From contig NZ_PIZM01000001.1 of NCBI RefSeq assembly GCF_002835465.1, positions 434,001-498,000 of the forward strand: a stretch of 64,000 bases of DNA, written 5' to 3'. Positions within the stretch are counted from its first letter, which is position 1, and each line of letters opens with the position of its first letter. This DNA is from Psychromonas sp. psych-6C06. GTDB taxonomy: Bacteria > Pseudomonadota > Gammaproteobacteria > Enterobacterales > Psychromonadaceae. Under the pieces are notes generated by a model that worked only from the letters and a program-made list of their open reading frames with translations, was not told the origin of the DNA and made no database searches. The translations under genes and the position numbers were made by a program. Positions 32,868-42,340 of this stretch are shown here, piece by piece.

Positions 32868-34082
32868 TTACTGGCGGTAATCTTCTAAGAAATGACCAAT
32901 TTTCTTAATTGCTGTGCTTAATTCATCCATACGTGGCAAACACACAATTCTGAAATGGTCAGGTTTATGCCAGTTAAAACCGGTCCCTTGTACTATGAGG
33001 ATTTTTTCTTGCATTAAGAGATCCATCGCGAAACGTTGATCATCTTTGATATTGAACTTTTTATGATCCAGTTTAGGGAAGAGATATAACGCGCCTTTGG
33101 GTTTGTTACAGGTGATGCCTGGAATGTCGTTAAGCAGTTTCCAGGCACCTTGAGTTTGTTCGTACAAACGCCCACCCGGAATAATCAATTCGTTGATACT
33201 TTGATAGCCACCAAGTGAAGTTTGAATCGCGTGTTGCATCGGTACATTGGCACATAGCCGCATACTCGCCAATATTTCAATACCGGAGATGTAATCACGC
33301 GCCTGACGTTTAGCCCCACTTATCATCATCCAGCCAACACGGAACCCACAAACACGATACGCTTTTGATAATCCATCAAAGGTGACAATTAAAATATCAT
33401 CTGCAAGCGTGGCGAGTGGAATATGCTGTGCATCGTCGTAGACAATTTTTGAGTAAATTTCATCGGAGAAAACGATCAGATTATGTTGTCGAGCAAGCTC
33501 AACAATTTGCTCTAATAACTCTTTTGAGTAAACAGCACCTGTAGGATTGTTAGGGTTAATTAACACAATACCTTTTGTTCTTGAGGTTATTTTAGACTTA
33601 ATATCATCGATATCAGGAAACCAATCCGATTCTTCATCACAAACGTAATGTACCGCTTTGCCGCCAGCAAGATTTGTTGATGCGGTCCATAATGGATAAT
33701 CAGGCGCAGGCACTAATAATTCATCACCGTTATTAAGCAGTGCTTGTAACGCCATTACAATCAGTTCACTGACGCCATTACCAATATAAATGTCATCAGT
33801 ATCTAAAGATAATAATCCCTTACCTTGATAGTGTTGCATTACCGCTTTACGTGCTGAAAATAAACCTTTGCTGTCACAGTAGCCTTGACTTTGTGGCAAA
33901 TTTTTAATGACATCCATAAGGACCTCTTCTGGGGCTTCAAAGCCAAAAGGGGCTGGATTACCAATATTCAACTTTAGAATGCGCTTGCCTTCCTCTTCTA
34001 ATTTTTGGGCTTGTTTAAGCACTGGCCCACGAATGTCATAACATACATTGTCTAATTTGAAGGATCTATTAATGGAATACAT
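32868..34082 (-). CDS. alaA: Alanine transaminase AlaA (PLP-dependent)
   Basis: This 404-residue aminotransferase of fold type I makes alanine from pyruvate using glutamate. It matches AlaA/YfbQ from the N terminus (LDNVCYDIRGPVLKQAQ) through LNIGNPAPFGFEAPEE. The PLP-binding Lys lies in FDGLSKAYRVCGFRVGWM, and NPNNPTGAVYS binds the substrate carboxylate. Length equals E. coli AlaA (405). It is divergent from metR across 190 bases. Confidence 0.94.
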   Translation of the reverse strand: MYSINRSFKLDNVCYDIRGPVLKQAQKLEEEGKRILKLNIGNPAPFGFEAPEEVLMDVIKNLPQSQGYCDSKGLFSARKAVMQHYQGKGLLSLDTDDIYIGNGVSELIVMALQALLNNGDELLVPAPDYPLWTASTNLAGGKAVHYVCDEESDWFPDIDDIKSKITSRTKGIVLINPNNPTGAVYSKELLEQIVELARQHNLIVFSDEIYSKIVYDDAQHIPLATLADDILIVTFDGLSKAYRVCGFRVGWMMISGAKRQARDYISGIEILASMRLCANVPMQHAIQTSLGGYQSINELIIPGGRLYEQTQGAWKLLNDIPGITCNKPKGALYLFPKLDHKKFNIKDDQRFAMDLLMQEKILIVQGTGFNWHKPDHFRIVCLPRMDELSTAIKKIGHFLEDYRQ

Positions 34083-34272
34083 GGCAACCTCTGAGAATAT
34101 TTCAGCAAACAGTAACTACATACAATCCATGAAGTAGTTACAAATAACGAATAAGTAAACTACCTGATAATATTGTTGCTGTGAAGTAAATAAAGGCGAC
34201 ATCGGTGGATTCTTGCTGTTATTATTAGTTTTTTTCAACTTGTGATGCACAAAACTCATTCAAAGGCTTTTT

Positions 34273-35202
34273 ATGATTGAAATTAAACACCTGCGCACCT
34301 TAACTACGTTAAACAATACAGGTAGCTTAGTGGAGGCCGCGCGACAGTTACATCTCACGCAATCGGCGCTGTCACATCAACTTAAAGAGTTAGAAGGACG
34401 ACTAAACTGCTCATTATTTATTCGTAAATCTCGTCCAATTCGTTTTACTGTTGCGGGGTTAAGATTATTAGATCTTGCCGATAGTGTTTTGCCAGAAATC
34501 AGCAGTGCTGAGCGGGATCTTTCGCGCTTTGTATCAGGTGATGCAGGGCGTTTGCACATGGCGGTAGAATGTCACTCTTGTTTTCAGTGGTTAATGCCAG
34601 CCATAGATAGCTTTCGTGATAGCTGGCCAGAAGTTGAACTAGATTTTTCTAGTGGTTTTAGTTTTTTGCCGTTACCTGCATTAAAGCGAGGTAATTTAGA
34701 TTTAGTGGTGACTTCAGATCCACAGCCCATTGAAGGAATAAGCTATATTCCATTATTTCGCTACCAGCCAATGCTGGCATTAAGCCGCCATCATCGGCTC
34801 GCTAATAATACCTTTATTGAAGCTGAGCAGTTAGCGCAGGAAACCTTAATTACTTATCCTGTGGAGATTGAGCGGTTAGATATTTTCAATCAATTTTTGA
34901 CGCCTGCAGGTATTTCACCAGCTAAAATCCGCCATGCTGATATGACTCTGATGATGTTACAGCTTGTGGCAAGTGGAAGAGGTGTTGCAGGATTGCCTAA
35001 TTGGGCATTGTTTGAATATCTGAAAAAAGATTATGTTGTTGCGCGTAAATTAGGAAAAGATGGATTATGGAATACGCTTTATGCGGCTGTGCGAGAAGAG
35101 CAAAAAGAGCTCGCGTACTTACAAGACTTTATCAAAACGGCCATTGATAGTTGTTTTAAACACCTACGAGGTATTAAAGGCGCCAACGAACCTGCTGAAT
35201 AA
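34273..35202 (+). CDS. metR: LysR-type regulator MetR
   Basis: MetR activates methionine genes with homocysteine as co-effector. The 309-residue protein has the LysR HTH (IEIKHLRTLTTLNNTGSLVEAARQ split, then LTQSALSHQLKELE) and a substrate-binding domain with MetR-specific stretches MAVECHSCFQWLMPAID and LMMLQLVASGRGVAGLPNWAL. No metE or metF is near, so its targets are elsewhere; it is not obviously linked to the divergent alaA. The length agrees with E. coli MetR (317). Confidence 0.93.
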   Translation: MIEIKHLRTLTTLNNTGSLVEAARQLHLTQSALSHQLKELEGRLNCSLFIRKSRPIRFTVAGLRLLDLADSVLPEISSAERDLSRFVSGDAGRLHMAVECHSCFQWLMPAIDSFRDSWPEVELDFSSGFSFLPLPALKRGNLDLVVTSDPQPIEGISYIPLFRYQPMLALSRHHRLANNTFIEAEQLAQETLITYPVEIERLDIFNQFLTPAGISPAKIRHADMTLMMLQLVASGRGVAGLPNWALFEYLKKDYVVARKLGKDGLWNTLYAAVREEQKELAYLQDFIKTAIDSCFKHLRGIKGANEPAE

Positions 35203-35328
35203 TTCAGCACTTCATTGTATTAATAGGGTTAATCTTGATCCTAAGCGGGTTTTTGTTGATATCGGTTTGCAGTGTTTAGAATAAAAAGTCACAATTATTG
35301 ACTAATTATTTAAAGGGATACGAATTTA

Positions 35329-36573
35329 ATGGGTTGCTGTGATACTAAAGGGTTAATGCCCCTCGAAGACGCATTAACAAAGTTACAATCTTCGGTAACA
35401 AATGTATGTGAAAGCATCACCTTACCCCTATCAAGTGCTCTAGGTTTTGCACTCTCTGAAAATATTAAATCCCCTAGTAATGTACCTTCATTTAATAACT
35501 CTGCGATGGATGGTTATGCTGTTAACATCGCTGATTTTAAGAGCGCTAAAAATCAGCCTATTACCTTAAAAATGGTAGGGAAATCCTTTGCTGGTAAACC
35601 CTATACAGGGGAACTTCCTCCCGGTTGTTGCATACGAATTATGACGGGGGCGGTCTTACCTAGCTGTGCAGACACGGTAATAATGCAGGAGCGTGCTCAA
35701 GCAAACAATGATTTAATTACTTTTAGTCATGTACCCAAACTTGGTGATAATGTCCGTAATGCGGGTGAAGATATTAAGCAAGGGGAAACGGTATTATCGA
35801 TTGGGCATAAATTAACGCCTCGCGATATTCCGTTGATTGCATCTTTGGGCATGCATGAAGTTTGTGTTTTTCGCAAATTGAAAGTCGCTGTGATCTCTTC
35901 AGGTGATGAGCTTAAAAACTTAGGTGAAACATTACAGGAAGGGGATATCTATGACAGTAATCGATACAGTATTATAGCGTTGTTATCACGCTTAAATGTT
36001 GAAATTATTGATTTTGGAATTATAAAAGATGACCTTGCCGCGATTTCGAATGCGATAAAGTCGGCTGATAATCAAGCAGATGTAGTTATCACCAGTGGTG
36101 GAGTTTCTGTCGGAGAGGCTGATTTTATAAAAGAGGTGTTAGCTGAACTAGGAGAAATTGGTTTTTGGAAACTAGCGATTAAACCCGGTAAGCCCTTTGC
36201 CTTTGGTAAACTGCCAAACAGCCAATTTTTTGGGTTGCCAGGTAACCCTGTTTCAGCTATGGTCACTCTGTATCAGTTAGCAGTGCCAACCATGGCGACG
36301 ATGGCGGGTTTCAATGCAAAACCTGCAATTCGCTTTAATGCACTGACGACGGATAAATTAAGAAAGGCGGCTGGACGTACCGATTTTCAACGTGCGGTTT
36401 ACAGCGTCAATAAAAATGGGCAACTGGTTGTCAGTACAACGGGTAGCCAAGGCTCAGGTGTCTTTAGTTCGATGAGCCAATCAAACTGTTTTATTGTGCT
36501 TGAACAAGAGAGAGGCGATGTGGAGATAGGTGAGACGGTCACTATCGAACCTTACAATGCTTTAATGGATTAA
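35329..36573 (+). CDS. moeA: Molybdopterin molybdotransferase MoeA
   Basis: MoeA inserts molybdate into adenylylated molybdopterin. The 414-residue protein carries the MoeA features NSAMDGYAVNIADF, RIMTGAVLPSCADTVIMQE, GEDIKQGETVL, SSGDELKNLGE, TSGGVSVGEADFIKEVL and FGLPGNPVSAMVT. Here it stands without moeB or moaA, though it follows metR by 126 bases. The start ATG 35329 is preceded by AAAGGGAT. Confidence 0.95.
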   Translation: MGCCDTKGLMPLEDALTKLQSSVTNVCESITLPLSSALGFALSENIKSPSNVPSFNNSAMDGYAVNIADFKSAKNQPITLKMVGKSFAGKPYTGELPPGCCIRIMTGAVLPSCADTVIMQERAQANNDLITFSHVPKLGDNVRNAGEDIKQGETVLSIGHKLTPRDIPLIASLGMHEVCVFRKLKVAVISSGDELKNLGETLQEGDIYDSNRYSIIALLSRLNVEIIDFGIIKDDLAAISNAIKSADNQADVVITSGGVSVGEADFIKEVLAELGEIGFWKLAIKPGKPFAFGKLPNSQFFGLPGNPVSAMVTLYQLAVPTMATMAGFNAKPAIRFNALTTDKLRKAAGRTDFQRAVYSVNKNGQLVVSTTGSQGSGVFSSMSQSNCFIVLEQERGDVEIGETVTIEPYNALMD

Positions 36574-36630
36574 AAGTATATTAAGCAAATTATAAAAATT
36601 AAAATTACATTGAAATATTAGGAATAGAAA

Positions 36631-37680
36631 ATGATTAAAACAGATGATGTACATATCACAGCAATTAAAGAGCTTTTACCACCTATTGCGTTGTTAGAAA
36701 AATTTCCTGCAACGCAAGCGATTAAAAAAACAGTGTCTGGATCTCGTCAAGCGATCAGCCAAATTTTAAGCGGAAAAGATGATCGTGTATTAGTGATTAT
36801 TGGACCATGTTCAATTCATGACACAGAAGCAGCATTAGACTACGCAAGTAAATTAGCGCCACTTCGTGAAAAATATAAAGATAGCTTAGAAGTAGTTATG
36901 CGTGTTTATTTTGAAAAACCACGTACTACAGTAGGTTGGAAAGGGCTAATTAATGATCCGGAATTAAACGGCACTTTTAATATTAATAAAGGTTTACGTA
37001 CAGGTCGTAAATTATTACTTGATATTAATGCAATGGGACTCCCTGCAGCTACTGAATTTTTGGATATGATCACTCCACAATACGTGGGTGATTTAATGAC
37101 TTGGGGCGCGATTGGTGCTCGTACTACTGAATCACAAGTTCATCGTGAATTAGCATCTGGTATCTCTTGCCCTGTTGGTTTCAAAAATGGTACAGATGGC
37201 ACTATCAAAGTTGCGGTAGATGCAATTGGTGCAGCTAATGCTTCTCACCATTTTTTATCAGTCAATAAATTTGGTCACAGTGCGATTGTTGAAACATCAG
37301 GTAATCCAGATTGTCATATCATTTTACGTGGTGGTAAAGCACCAAACTATAGTGCTGCAGATGTTGCTGCAATCAAATCTGACCTTAAAAAGTCTGGTCT
37401 TGAAGAAACATTAATGATCGACTTTAGCCATGCTAACTCAGAAAAGAAATTTGAGAACCAAATGAAAGTTTGTACTGATGTTTGTGGTCAAATTGCTGGT
37501 GGTGATAAAGCAATTTCTGGCGTAATGGTTGAGAGTCATATTGTAGAAGGTCGTCAAGACCTAGTTGATGGTAAAGCCGCTAACTATGGCCAAAGTATCA
37601 CTGATGCATGTATTGGTTGGGCTGATACTGAATCATTACTTGCACAGTTATCAGAAGCAGTGATTGCACGTCGCGGTTAA
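36631..37680 (+). CDS. aroG: 3-deoxy-7-phosphoheptulonate synthase (AroG type)
   Basis: This enzyme condenses PEP with erythrose 4-phosphate, the entry to the shikimate pathway. The 349-residue protein is collinear with E. coli AroG (350). It has IKELLPPIALLEKFPAT at the N terminus, IGPCSIHD, VYFEKPRTTVGWKGLINDP, GARTTESQVHRELASG, GFKNGTDG, ILRGGKAPNYS and MIDFSHANS. Overall similarity is highest to the Phe-sensitive isozyme, but feedback type cannot be proven by eye. No TyrR box or leader peptide is visible in the 57-base upstream gap. A terminator follows. Confidence 0.93.
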   Translation: MIKTDDVHITAIKELLPPIALLEKFPATQAIKKTVSGSRQAISQILSGKDDRVLVIIGPCSIHDTEAALDYASKLAPLREKYKDSLEVVMRVYFEKPRTTVGWKGLINDPELNGTFNINKGLRTGRKLLLDINAMGLPAATEFLDMITPQYVGDLMTWGAIGARTTESQVHRELASGISCPVGFKNGTDGTIKVAVDAIGAANASHHFLSVNKFGHSAIVETSGNPDCHIILRGGKAPNYSAADVAAIKSDLKKSGLEETLMIDFSHANSEKKFENQMKVCTDVCGQIAGGDKAISGVMVESHIVEGRQDLVDGKAANYGQSITDACIGWADTESLLAQLSEAVIARRG

Positions 37681-37700
37681 TCTTTCTGAATGATTTGTTA

Positions 37701-37727
37701 AGCACTGCTTTGGCGGTGCTTTTTTTT
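37701..37727 (+). terminator. Rho-independent terminator behind aroG
   Basis: AGCACTGC pairs with GCGGTGCT (one G-U), followed by T7. It ends 20 bases before the cobQ start codon. Confidence 0.85.
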
Positions 37728-37746
37728 GCCTATAAGAAGTGCTCCT

Positions 37747-39144
37747 ATGAAACAAAAAAATAGACCGATTATGATCCTCGGTTGCACCAGTGATGCGGGG
37801 AAATCATTGGTAGTTACAGCAATTTGTCGTTTATTAGCAAATCGTGGTGTGAAGGTTGCACCCTTTAAAGCACAAAATATGAGTAATAATGCTGCTATTA
37901 CTCAAGATGGTTTAGAGATTGGGCGGGCACAATATTTACAGGCGTTAGCTGCTAAGGCACAACCGAGTGTATTAATGAATCCGGTGTTGTTAAAACCGAG
38001 TGCTGATACACAAAGCCAAGTGATTATTAACGGCAAGGTTAATAATGAAATCAGTCAATTACCTTGGATGGATCGAAAACGGTTAGTATGGCCTGAGGTG
38101 CAAAAATCACTTCATCAATTGATTGAAGCGTTCGATCAGGTTGTTATAGAAGGGGCTGGTAGCCCTGCTGAGATTAACCTTCGCGAGGGGGATATCGTTA
38201 ATATGTCTGTCGCGCTTGAATGTCAGGCTGATGTCTATTTAGTTTCAGATATTGATCGCGGTGGTTCTTTTGCACACTTGCTTGGGACATGGGCTTGTTT
38301 AAGTGTCGAAGAGCAAAAACTCATTAAAGGTTTTGTACTTAATAAATTCCGTGGCGATCCTGCATTACTCGGTAATGCGATGGATTGGCTCGAACAGAAA
38401 ACCGGTATTCCTACGGTTGCAAATTTACCCTATTATCGACATCAATTACCCGAAGAGGACAGTTTTCGTTTAGGTACAACATGGCAGAGAGGGAAAATAA
38501 ATATTGGTATTTTGTATTACCCATATGCCTCTAACATGGATGAGTTTGATCCGCTGATTTATCAAGATGATATTAACTTAGTGCCGATCACTAAAGATAT
38601 TGATTTGAGTCATTTTGATGCGCTTATTTTACCCGGTAGTAAAAACAGTGGTGCCAGTTTACAGTTTTTAAAGCAAACTGGATTAGCAACATCAATTAAA
38701 CAGTTTAAAGCTTCAGGTAAACTTATTTTAGGTATTTGCGGTGGATTACAGATCTTGGGAGATAATATCTTTGACCCTTTGAATTTAGAAGGTGGAAATC
38801 AATCTGGTTTAGGGTTAATTGCACTTTCGACGACTCTACAAGCTGAAAAATCTACAAAGCAAACTACCATCAAATGGCAAAATACAGATATTAAAGGTTA
38901 TGAAATTCATCATGGCGACACGACAATTGGTAAAGATGTAACAGTATTCATGGAAGAGCATTTAGGCTGGCAATCAGCGAATGTATATACTACCTATTTG
39001 CACGGTGCTTTTGAGAATAAACCTTTCTATGATTGGTTTATGCGCCAAGTCGGCGGGCATGAAAATGGCCTGCAATGGACGGCACATTTACAAACAGAGC
39101 TAGATAAACTCGCTCAAATGTTTGAGAAGCATGGTTGGTTATGA
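37747..39144 (+). CDS. cobQ: Cobyric acid synthase CobQ/CbiP
   Basis: CobQ amidates four side chains of adenosyl-cobyrinate a,c-diamide, using glutamine. The 465-residue protein has the N-terminal P-loop-like synthetase domain (LGCTSDAGKSLVVTAICRLL minus its end, KAQNMSNNAAIT, EGAGSPAEINLR, SDIDRGGSFAHLLGT) and the C-terminal class I amidotransferase (LPGSKNSG, nucleophile Cys in LILGICGGLQILG, HGAFEN). ATG 37747 is chosen over the in-frame TTG at 37726, which lies in the terminator T run. No other cobalamin genes or B12 riboswitch are nearby. Its stop overlaps the next start (ATGA). Confidence 0.93.
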   Translation: MKQKNRPIMILGCTSDAGKSLVVTAICRLLANRGVKVAPFKAQNMSNNAAITQDGLEIGRAQYLQALAAKAQPSVLMNPVLLKPSADTQSQVIINGKVNNEISQLPWMDRKRLVWPEVQKSLHQLIEAFDQVVIEGAGSPAEINLREGDIVNMSVALECQADVYLVSDIDRGGSFAHLLGTWACLSVEEQKLIKGFVLNKFRGDPALLGNAMDWLEQKTGIPTVANLPYYRHQLPEEDSFRLGTTWQRGKINIGILYYPYASNMDEFDPLIYQDDINLVPITKDIDLSHFDALILPGSKNSGASLQFLKQTGLATSIKQFKASGKLILGICGGLQILGDNIFDPLNLEGGNQSGLGLIALSTTLQAEKSTKQTTIKWQNTDIKGYEIHHGDTTIGKDVTVFMEEHLGWQSANVYTTYLHGAFENKPFYDWFMRQVGGHENGLQWTAHLQTELDKLAQMFEKHGWL

Positions 39145-40091
39145 AGCCACTTATCCTTCATGTTGTAACTGTCCTTTACTTACTACCAACGGCATGTTTT
39201 GCTGTTGAAAATATAGGCGTTAAAGCACTAGAAAAAGCATTGGCTGTCAGCACGTTAATGACTGACAGTGATGCTTTGACTTTTGGTATTGCGAATTTTA
39301 AGTTTGAGTATGATCTTGATTCGCAAAAACGTTTAGATTTTAAAAAAAGTATCGATATCTTTGTCCTTCCCTATCAATGGCAACTCAATGATGTCAGTGA
39401 TAATTGGCAACATAACATAAATATGCGCGCTTCATATATTGAAGTTGCACGAAATACAGAGCCCCTTCAGGGTTATACCAATTTTAAACATGAACAGGTT
39501 ATAGGGGCCTTTGTACAATATGTGCAACATTATCAGTTTACTGAACATTTATTCGCAGGCTTAGCCTTGGGCACGCATCTTTCATATTACCGCAACAAGT
39601 ACAATTATAGTGATGGCTTTCCACCCGAAATCAGTGAAATACTAGATGGACATATTTTCAATACCTCCGCAACGGTATTAATGTTAGAGCCGGTAATTAA
39701 TTTAGGGTATAGGCAACAACAGAGCTGGGGAAGTTGGACTGTTCACAATAGTAACCATTATTTAATTGGACAGGGGATCGGTGGCAGTTCAAAAAATATC
39801 AATGAGGTTCAACCGGAAGGATGGCGGGTAACCAATGGTGTCGAATTTAAGTTCGATATTCCTAAAATGTGGGGAGCATCGGATCATATTGCCTTTGACC
39901 TTAAGCGCATTGACATTGGAGGTGACTTATCGGGTATCTCTGATCATGGTTTTTATTATGAGACTAGCGTTGGTTGGATCATTGATACCAACAATAAAAT
40001 TCCCTTTTTAGATAATGTTGGTATCGGTTTTAATCTTAATTATGGTAGTTCAATTAGCGGTGGCACCATTGTACTTTATTACAACGAGTAA
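39141..40091 (+). CDS. Outer-membrane beta-barrel (solitary autotransporter-barrel type)
   Basis: This is an exported 316-residue protein with signal peptide ILHVVTVLYLLPTACFA and a mature part made of alternating amphipathic strands. These run from SDALTFGIANFKFEYDL to the C-terminal GIGFNLNYGSSISGGTIVLYYNE segment. It resembles the solitary autotransporter beta-barrel domain family of Vibrio and Shewanella. The final residue pattern is suited to BAM recognition. ATG 39141 overlaps the cobQ stop by four bases, so it is translated together with cobQ; a role in corrinoid uptake would be speculation. Confidence 0.68.
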   Translation: MKPLILHVVTVLYLLPTACFAVENIGVKALEKALAVSTLMTDSDALTFGIANFKFEYDLDSQKRLDFKKSIDIFVLPYQWQLNDVSDNWQHNINMRASYIEVARNTEPLQGYTNFKHEQVIGAFVQYVQHYQFTEHLFAGLALGTHLSYYRNKYNYSDGFPPEISEILDGHIFNTSATVLMLEPVINLGYRQQQSWGSWTVHNSNHYLIGQGIGGSSKNINEVQPEGWRVTNGVEFKFDIPKMWGASDHIAFDLKRIDIGGDLSGISDHGFYYETSVGWIIDTNNKIPFLDNVGIGFNLNYGSSISGGTIVLYYNE

Positions 40092-40097
40092 CAGCTA

Positions 40098-40751
40098 TTA
40101 TGGATTCAAGCGAGTGATATTCCAACCGTTGCTATTTGGCTCATAAATAAATCGATCGTGTAATCTGTCTGCCTTACCTTGCCAAAACTCAATTCTCTCG
40201 GGAACAACACGGTATCCCCCCCAGAACTCTGGTAATGGAATGGTTTGCCCTTTAAATTTTTGTTCATACATTTTGACCCGTTCGGCTAATACTTCTCGGC
40301 TTTCAAGCGGATCACTTTGATGTGAAGCCCAAGCTCCAATTTGGCTACCACGACCACGACTATGGAAATAATCTGCAGACTCTTGCTCACTAATACGTTC
40401 AATGCGTCCTTCAATACGGACCTGGCGTTGTAACATATTCCAATGAAATAGCAGTGCAGCAAATGGATTTGCTTCTAATTCACTTGCTTTACGGCTGTTA
40501 TAATTGGTGAAGAATACAAAGCCTTTTTCATCGACCTCCTTTAACAGCACCATGCGTGATGATGGACGCCCCTCTGCGGTACAACTAGAAACAGACATCG
40601 ATTCAGGTAATATGATGCCACTATGTTGCGCTTCTTTTAGCCAATTTTTGAAAAAAGCAATGGGATCATCGGTAGTATGCAGCGCTTTATTTTCAATTAA
40701 TAGGCCTTGTCCAAGGGTCAATGCACAACGTATCTTATTCAAAATTGACAT
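40098..40751 (-). CDS. pdxH: Pyridoxine/pyridoxamine 5'-phosphate oxidase PdxH
   Basis: PdxH makes pyridoxal phosphate from PNP or PMP, using FMN and oxygen. The 217-residue protein shows SSRMVLLKEVDEKGFVFFTNY (split), NSRKASELEANPFAALLFHW, RQVRIEGRIERI and SRGRGSQIGAWASHQS. It ends in the conserved RLHDRFIYEP and WNITRLNP. The length matches E. coli PdxH (218). It is convergent with the barrel protein gene, with only six bases between them. Confidence 0.96.
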   Translation of the reverse strand: MSILNKIRCALTLGQGLLIENKALHTTDDPIAFFKNWLKEAQHSGIILPESMSVSSCTAEGRPSSRMVLLKEVDEKGFVFFTNYNSRKASELEANPFAALLFHWNMLQRQVRIEGRIERISEQESADYFHSRGRGSQIGAWASHQSDPLESREVLAERVKMYEQKFKGQTIPLPEFWGGYRVVPERIEFWQGKADRLHDRFIYEPNSNGWNITRLNP

Positions 40752-40830
40752 GAGATCTTCTTCTATAAATTAAGTTATCCCAAGTGTATAATTTAATTAA
40801 AATAATACAACGTTTAATCGGTTAATCACT

Positions 40831-41376
40831 TTGTCTAATGTATTCCACTACCAAGATTTAATTGAAATATTTGAATCGACCTTTTTCACTACTTTTAATA
40901 CGCGTTTAGTTTGTGGAGATGATGAACCTATCTACCTCCCTGCAAATGATCAATACGCTTATCACCGTATTATCTTTGCTCATGGTTTTTATGCTAGTGC
41001 GTTGCATGAGATTGCACATTGGTTAGTCGCTGGGGAGCAACGTCGTCTTCTTGAAGATTATGGCTACTGGTATGAGCCGGACGGTCGAAATGCTGCCCAA
41101 CAAGCTGAATTTGAAAAAGTGGAGGTCGTTCCACAAGCTATTGAGTGGGCGGTTGCCATGAGTTGCGGTTTTGAGTTTGATGTTAGTGCCGACAATCTAA
41201 GCGGTATTGAAATAGATCGCCTTAGCTTTAAACACAAAGTACATAGGCAACTGTTAAGCTATTTAGAGCATGGTTTTGCAGCGCGAACTGAGCAACTCAT
41301 TAAAGCCTGCTCTGCTTTTTATAACACTAAGCCTCTGTGTACTGCGATGTTTAATTATGTAGGAATGGAAAGATGA
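40831..41376 (+). CDS. epmC: Elongation factor P hydroxylase EpmC
   Basis: EpmC hydroxylates the lysyl-lysine modification on EF-P, the last step after EpmB and EpmA. The 181-residue protein has the metal-binding HEIAHWLVAGEQRR, then YWYEPDGRNAAQQAEFE, typical of the YfcM family. TTG 40831 is the only plausible start, giving MSNVFHYQDLIEIFE; no ATG or GTG is close. Four bases overlap with the phosphatase gene behind it (ATGA). Confidence 0.92.
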   Translation: MSNVFHYQDLIEIFESTFFTTFNTRLVCGDDEPIYLPANDQYAYHRIIFAHGFYASALHEIAHWLVAGEQRRLLEDYGYWYEPDGRNAAQQAEFEKVEVVPQAIEWAVAMSCGFEFDVSADNLSGIEIDRLSFKHKVHRQLLSYLEHGFAARTEQLIKACSAFYNTKPLCTAMFNYVGMER

Positions 41377-41834
41377 AAAAAATATTAGTTGTTTGTTTAG
41401 GAAATATTTGTCGTTCGCCAACAGCGGAAGCCGTATTGCGCACAACGGCGAAAAAAATGAACATTGAAATAGAGATAGATTCAGCGGGAACGATTAATCA
41501 TCATCAAGGTAATGCACCTGATAAACGTTCCATGGCAGCCGGTGAAGCGCGTGGATACAGTTTTAAAGGCATTACCTCGCGACAAGTCAGAGAACAAGAT
41601 TTTCAATATTTCGATCTTATTTTAGCTGCTGACAACAGTAATGTTGAAGATTTAAAAACGATTTGTCCTGACCATCTACAGCATAAAATATCGTTATTTT
41701 TAAGCTATGCACAAGCTGAAACGGATCAGATACCCGATCCCTACTACGGTGGAGAAGCGGGCTTTGAACTGGTGTTAGATTTACTTGAAGATGCATCTGT
41801 AGAGCTATTGACAAAAATGATTAATGAGGGCTAA
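41373..41834 (+). CDS. Low-molecular-weight protein-tyrosine phosphatase
   Basis: The 153-residue enzyme has the P-loop VCLGNICRSPTAEA (C-x5-R, residues about 8-14) and the general-acid loop DPYYGG near the C terminus. This fits an acid phosphatase of the Wzb/YfkJ class that removes phosphate from tyrosines. No tyrosine kinase (wzc) or capsule gene is adjacent, so it is closer to the stand-alone YfkJ type. Its start overlaps epmC and the thioesterase gene follows after two bases, so the three form an operon. Confidence 0.93.
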   Translation: MKKILVVCLGNICRSPTAEAVLRTTAKKMNIEIEIDSAGTINHHQGNAPDKRSMAAGEARGYSFKGITSRQVREQDFQYFDLILAADNSNVEDLKTICPDHLQHKISLFLSYAQAETDQIPDPYYGGEAGFELVLDLLEDASVELLTKMINEG

Positions 41835-41836
41835 TT

Positions 41837-42247
41837 GTGAGCAGAAAAGTTTATCATCATGAGGTACAAATTTATTATGAAGATACAGACCACTCTGGGG
41901 TTGTTTATCACCCTAACTTTCTAAAATATTTTGAACGTGCACGCGAGCATGTAATCGATAGCGCAAGATTAGATAAACTGTGGCGTGAGAAAGGGCTTGG
42001 TTTTGCCGTATATAAAGCAAACATGACTTTTCAAGATGGGGTTGAATTTGCAGAAGTGTGCGATATTCGAACCAGTTTTGATTTGGATGGAAAATACAAA
42101 ACCCTATGGCGGCAAGAAGTTTGGCGTCCTGGCGCAAATAAAGCCGCTGTGATAGGCGATATTGAAATGGTTTGTCTGGATAAAGATAAACGCTTACAGC
42201 CTTTACCTGATGAAATACGTGATTACTTAGCAGAAAATAATGTTTAA
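41837..42247 (+). CDS. Hotdog-fold acyl-CoA thioesterase (YbgC/FadM-like)
   Basis: This 136-residue single-hotdog protein has the 4HBT active-site pattern IYYEDTDHSGVVYHPNFLKYFERARE, split around residue 20, with the catalytic Asp in DTDHSG. GTG 41837 is preceded by GAGGG. It is probably co-transcribed with epmC and the phosphatase gene. It is not the ybgC of the tol-pal operon, because no tol genes are near; a general acyl-CoA thioesterase is the safest call. Confidence 0.88.
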   Translation: MSRKVYHHEVQIYYEDTDHSGVVYHPNFLKYFERAREHVIDSARLDKLWREKGLGFAVYKANMTFQDGVEFAEVCDIRTSFDLDGKYKTLWRQEVWRPGANKAAVIGDIEMVCLDKDKRLQPLPDEIRDYLAENNV

Positions 42248-42340
42248 GCTCTCAAACCGTTCAAAAAAAGAGCGAATAAACTTGCACCTTGAATCGCTTT
42301 AATCCACTTTATTAACAAGTGAATTTTATTGGGAGAGGTT

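Noticed and set aside
36574-37746. Cobalamin riboswitch or TyrR control of aroG-cobQ
   Set aside because: No B12-box or TGTAAA-N6-TTTACA site was seen in the short upstream gaps.
40504-40773. Plus-strand 89-codon frame over pdxH
   Set aside because: It lies antisense to a well-conserved enzyme and shows no independent coding signal.
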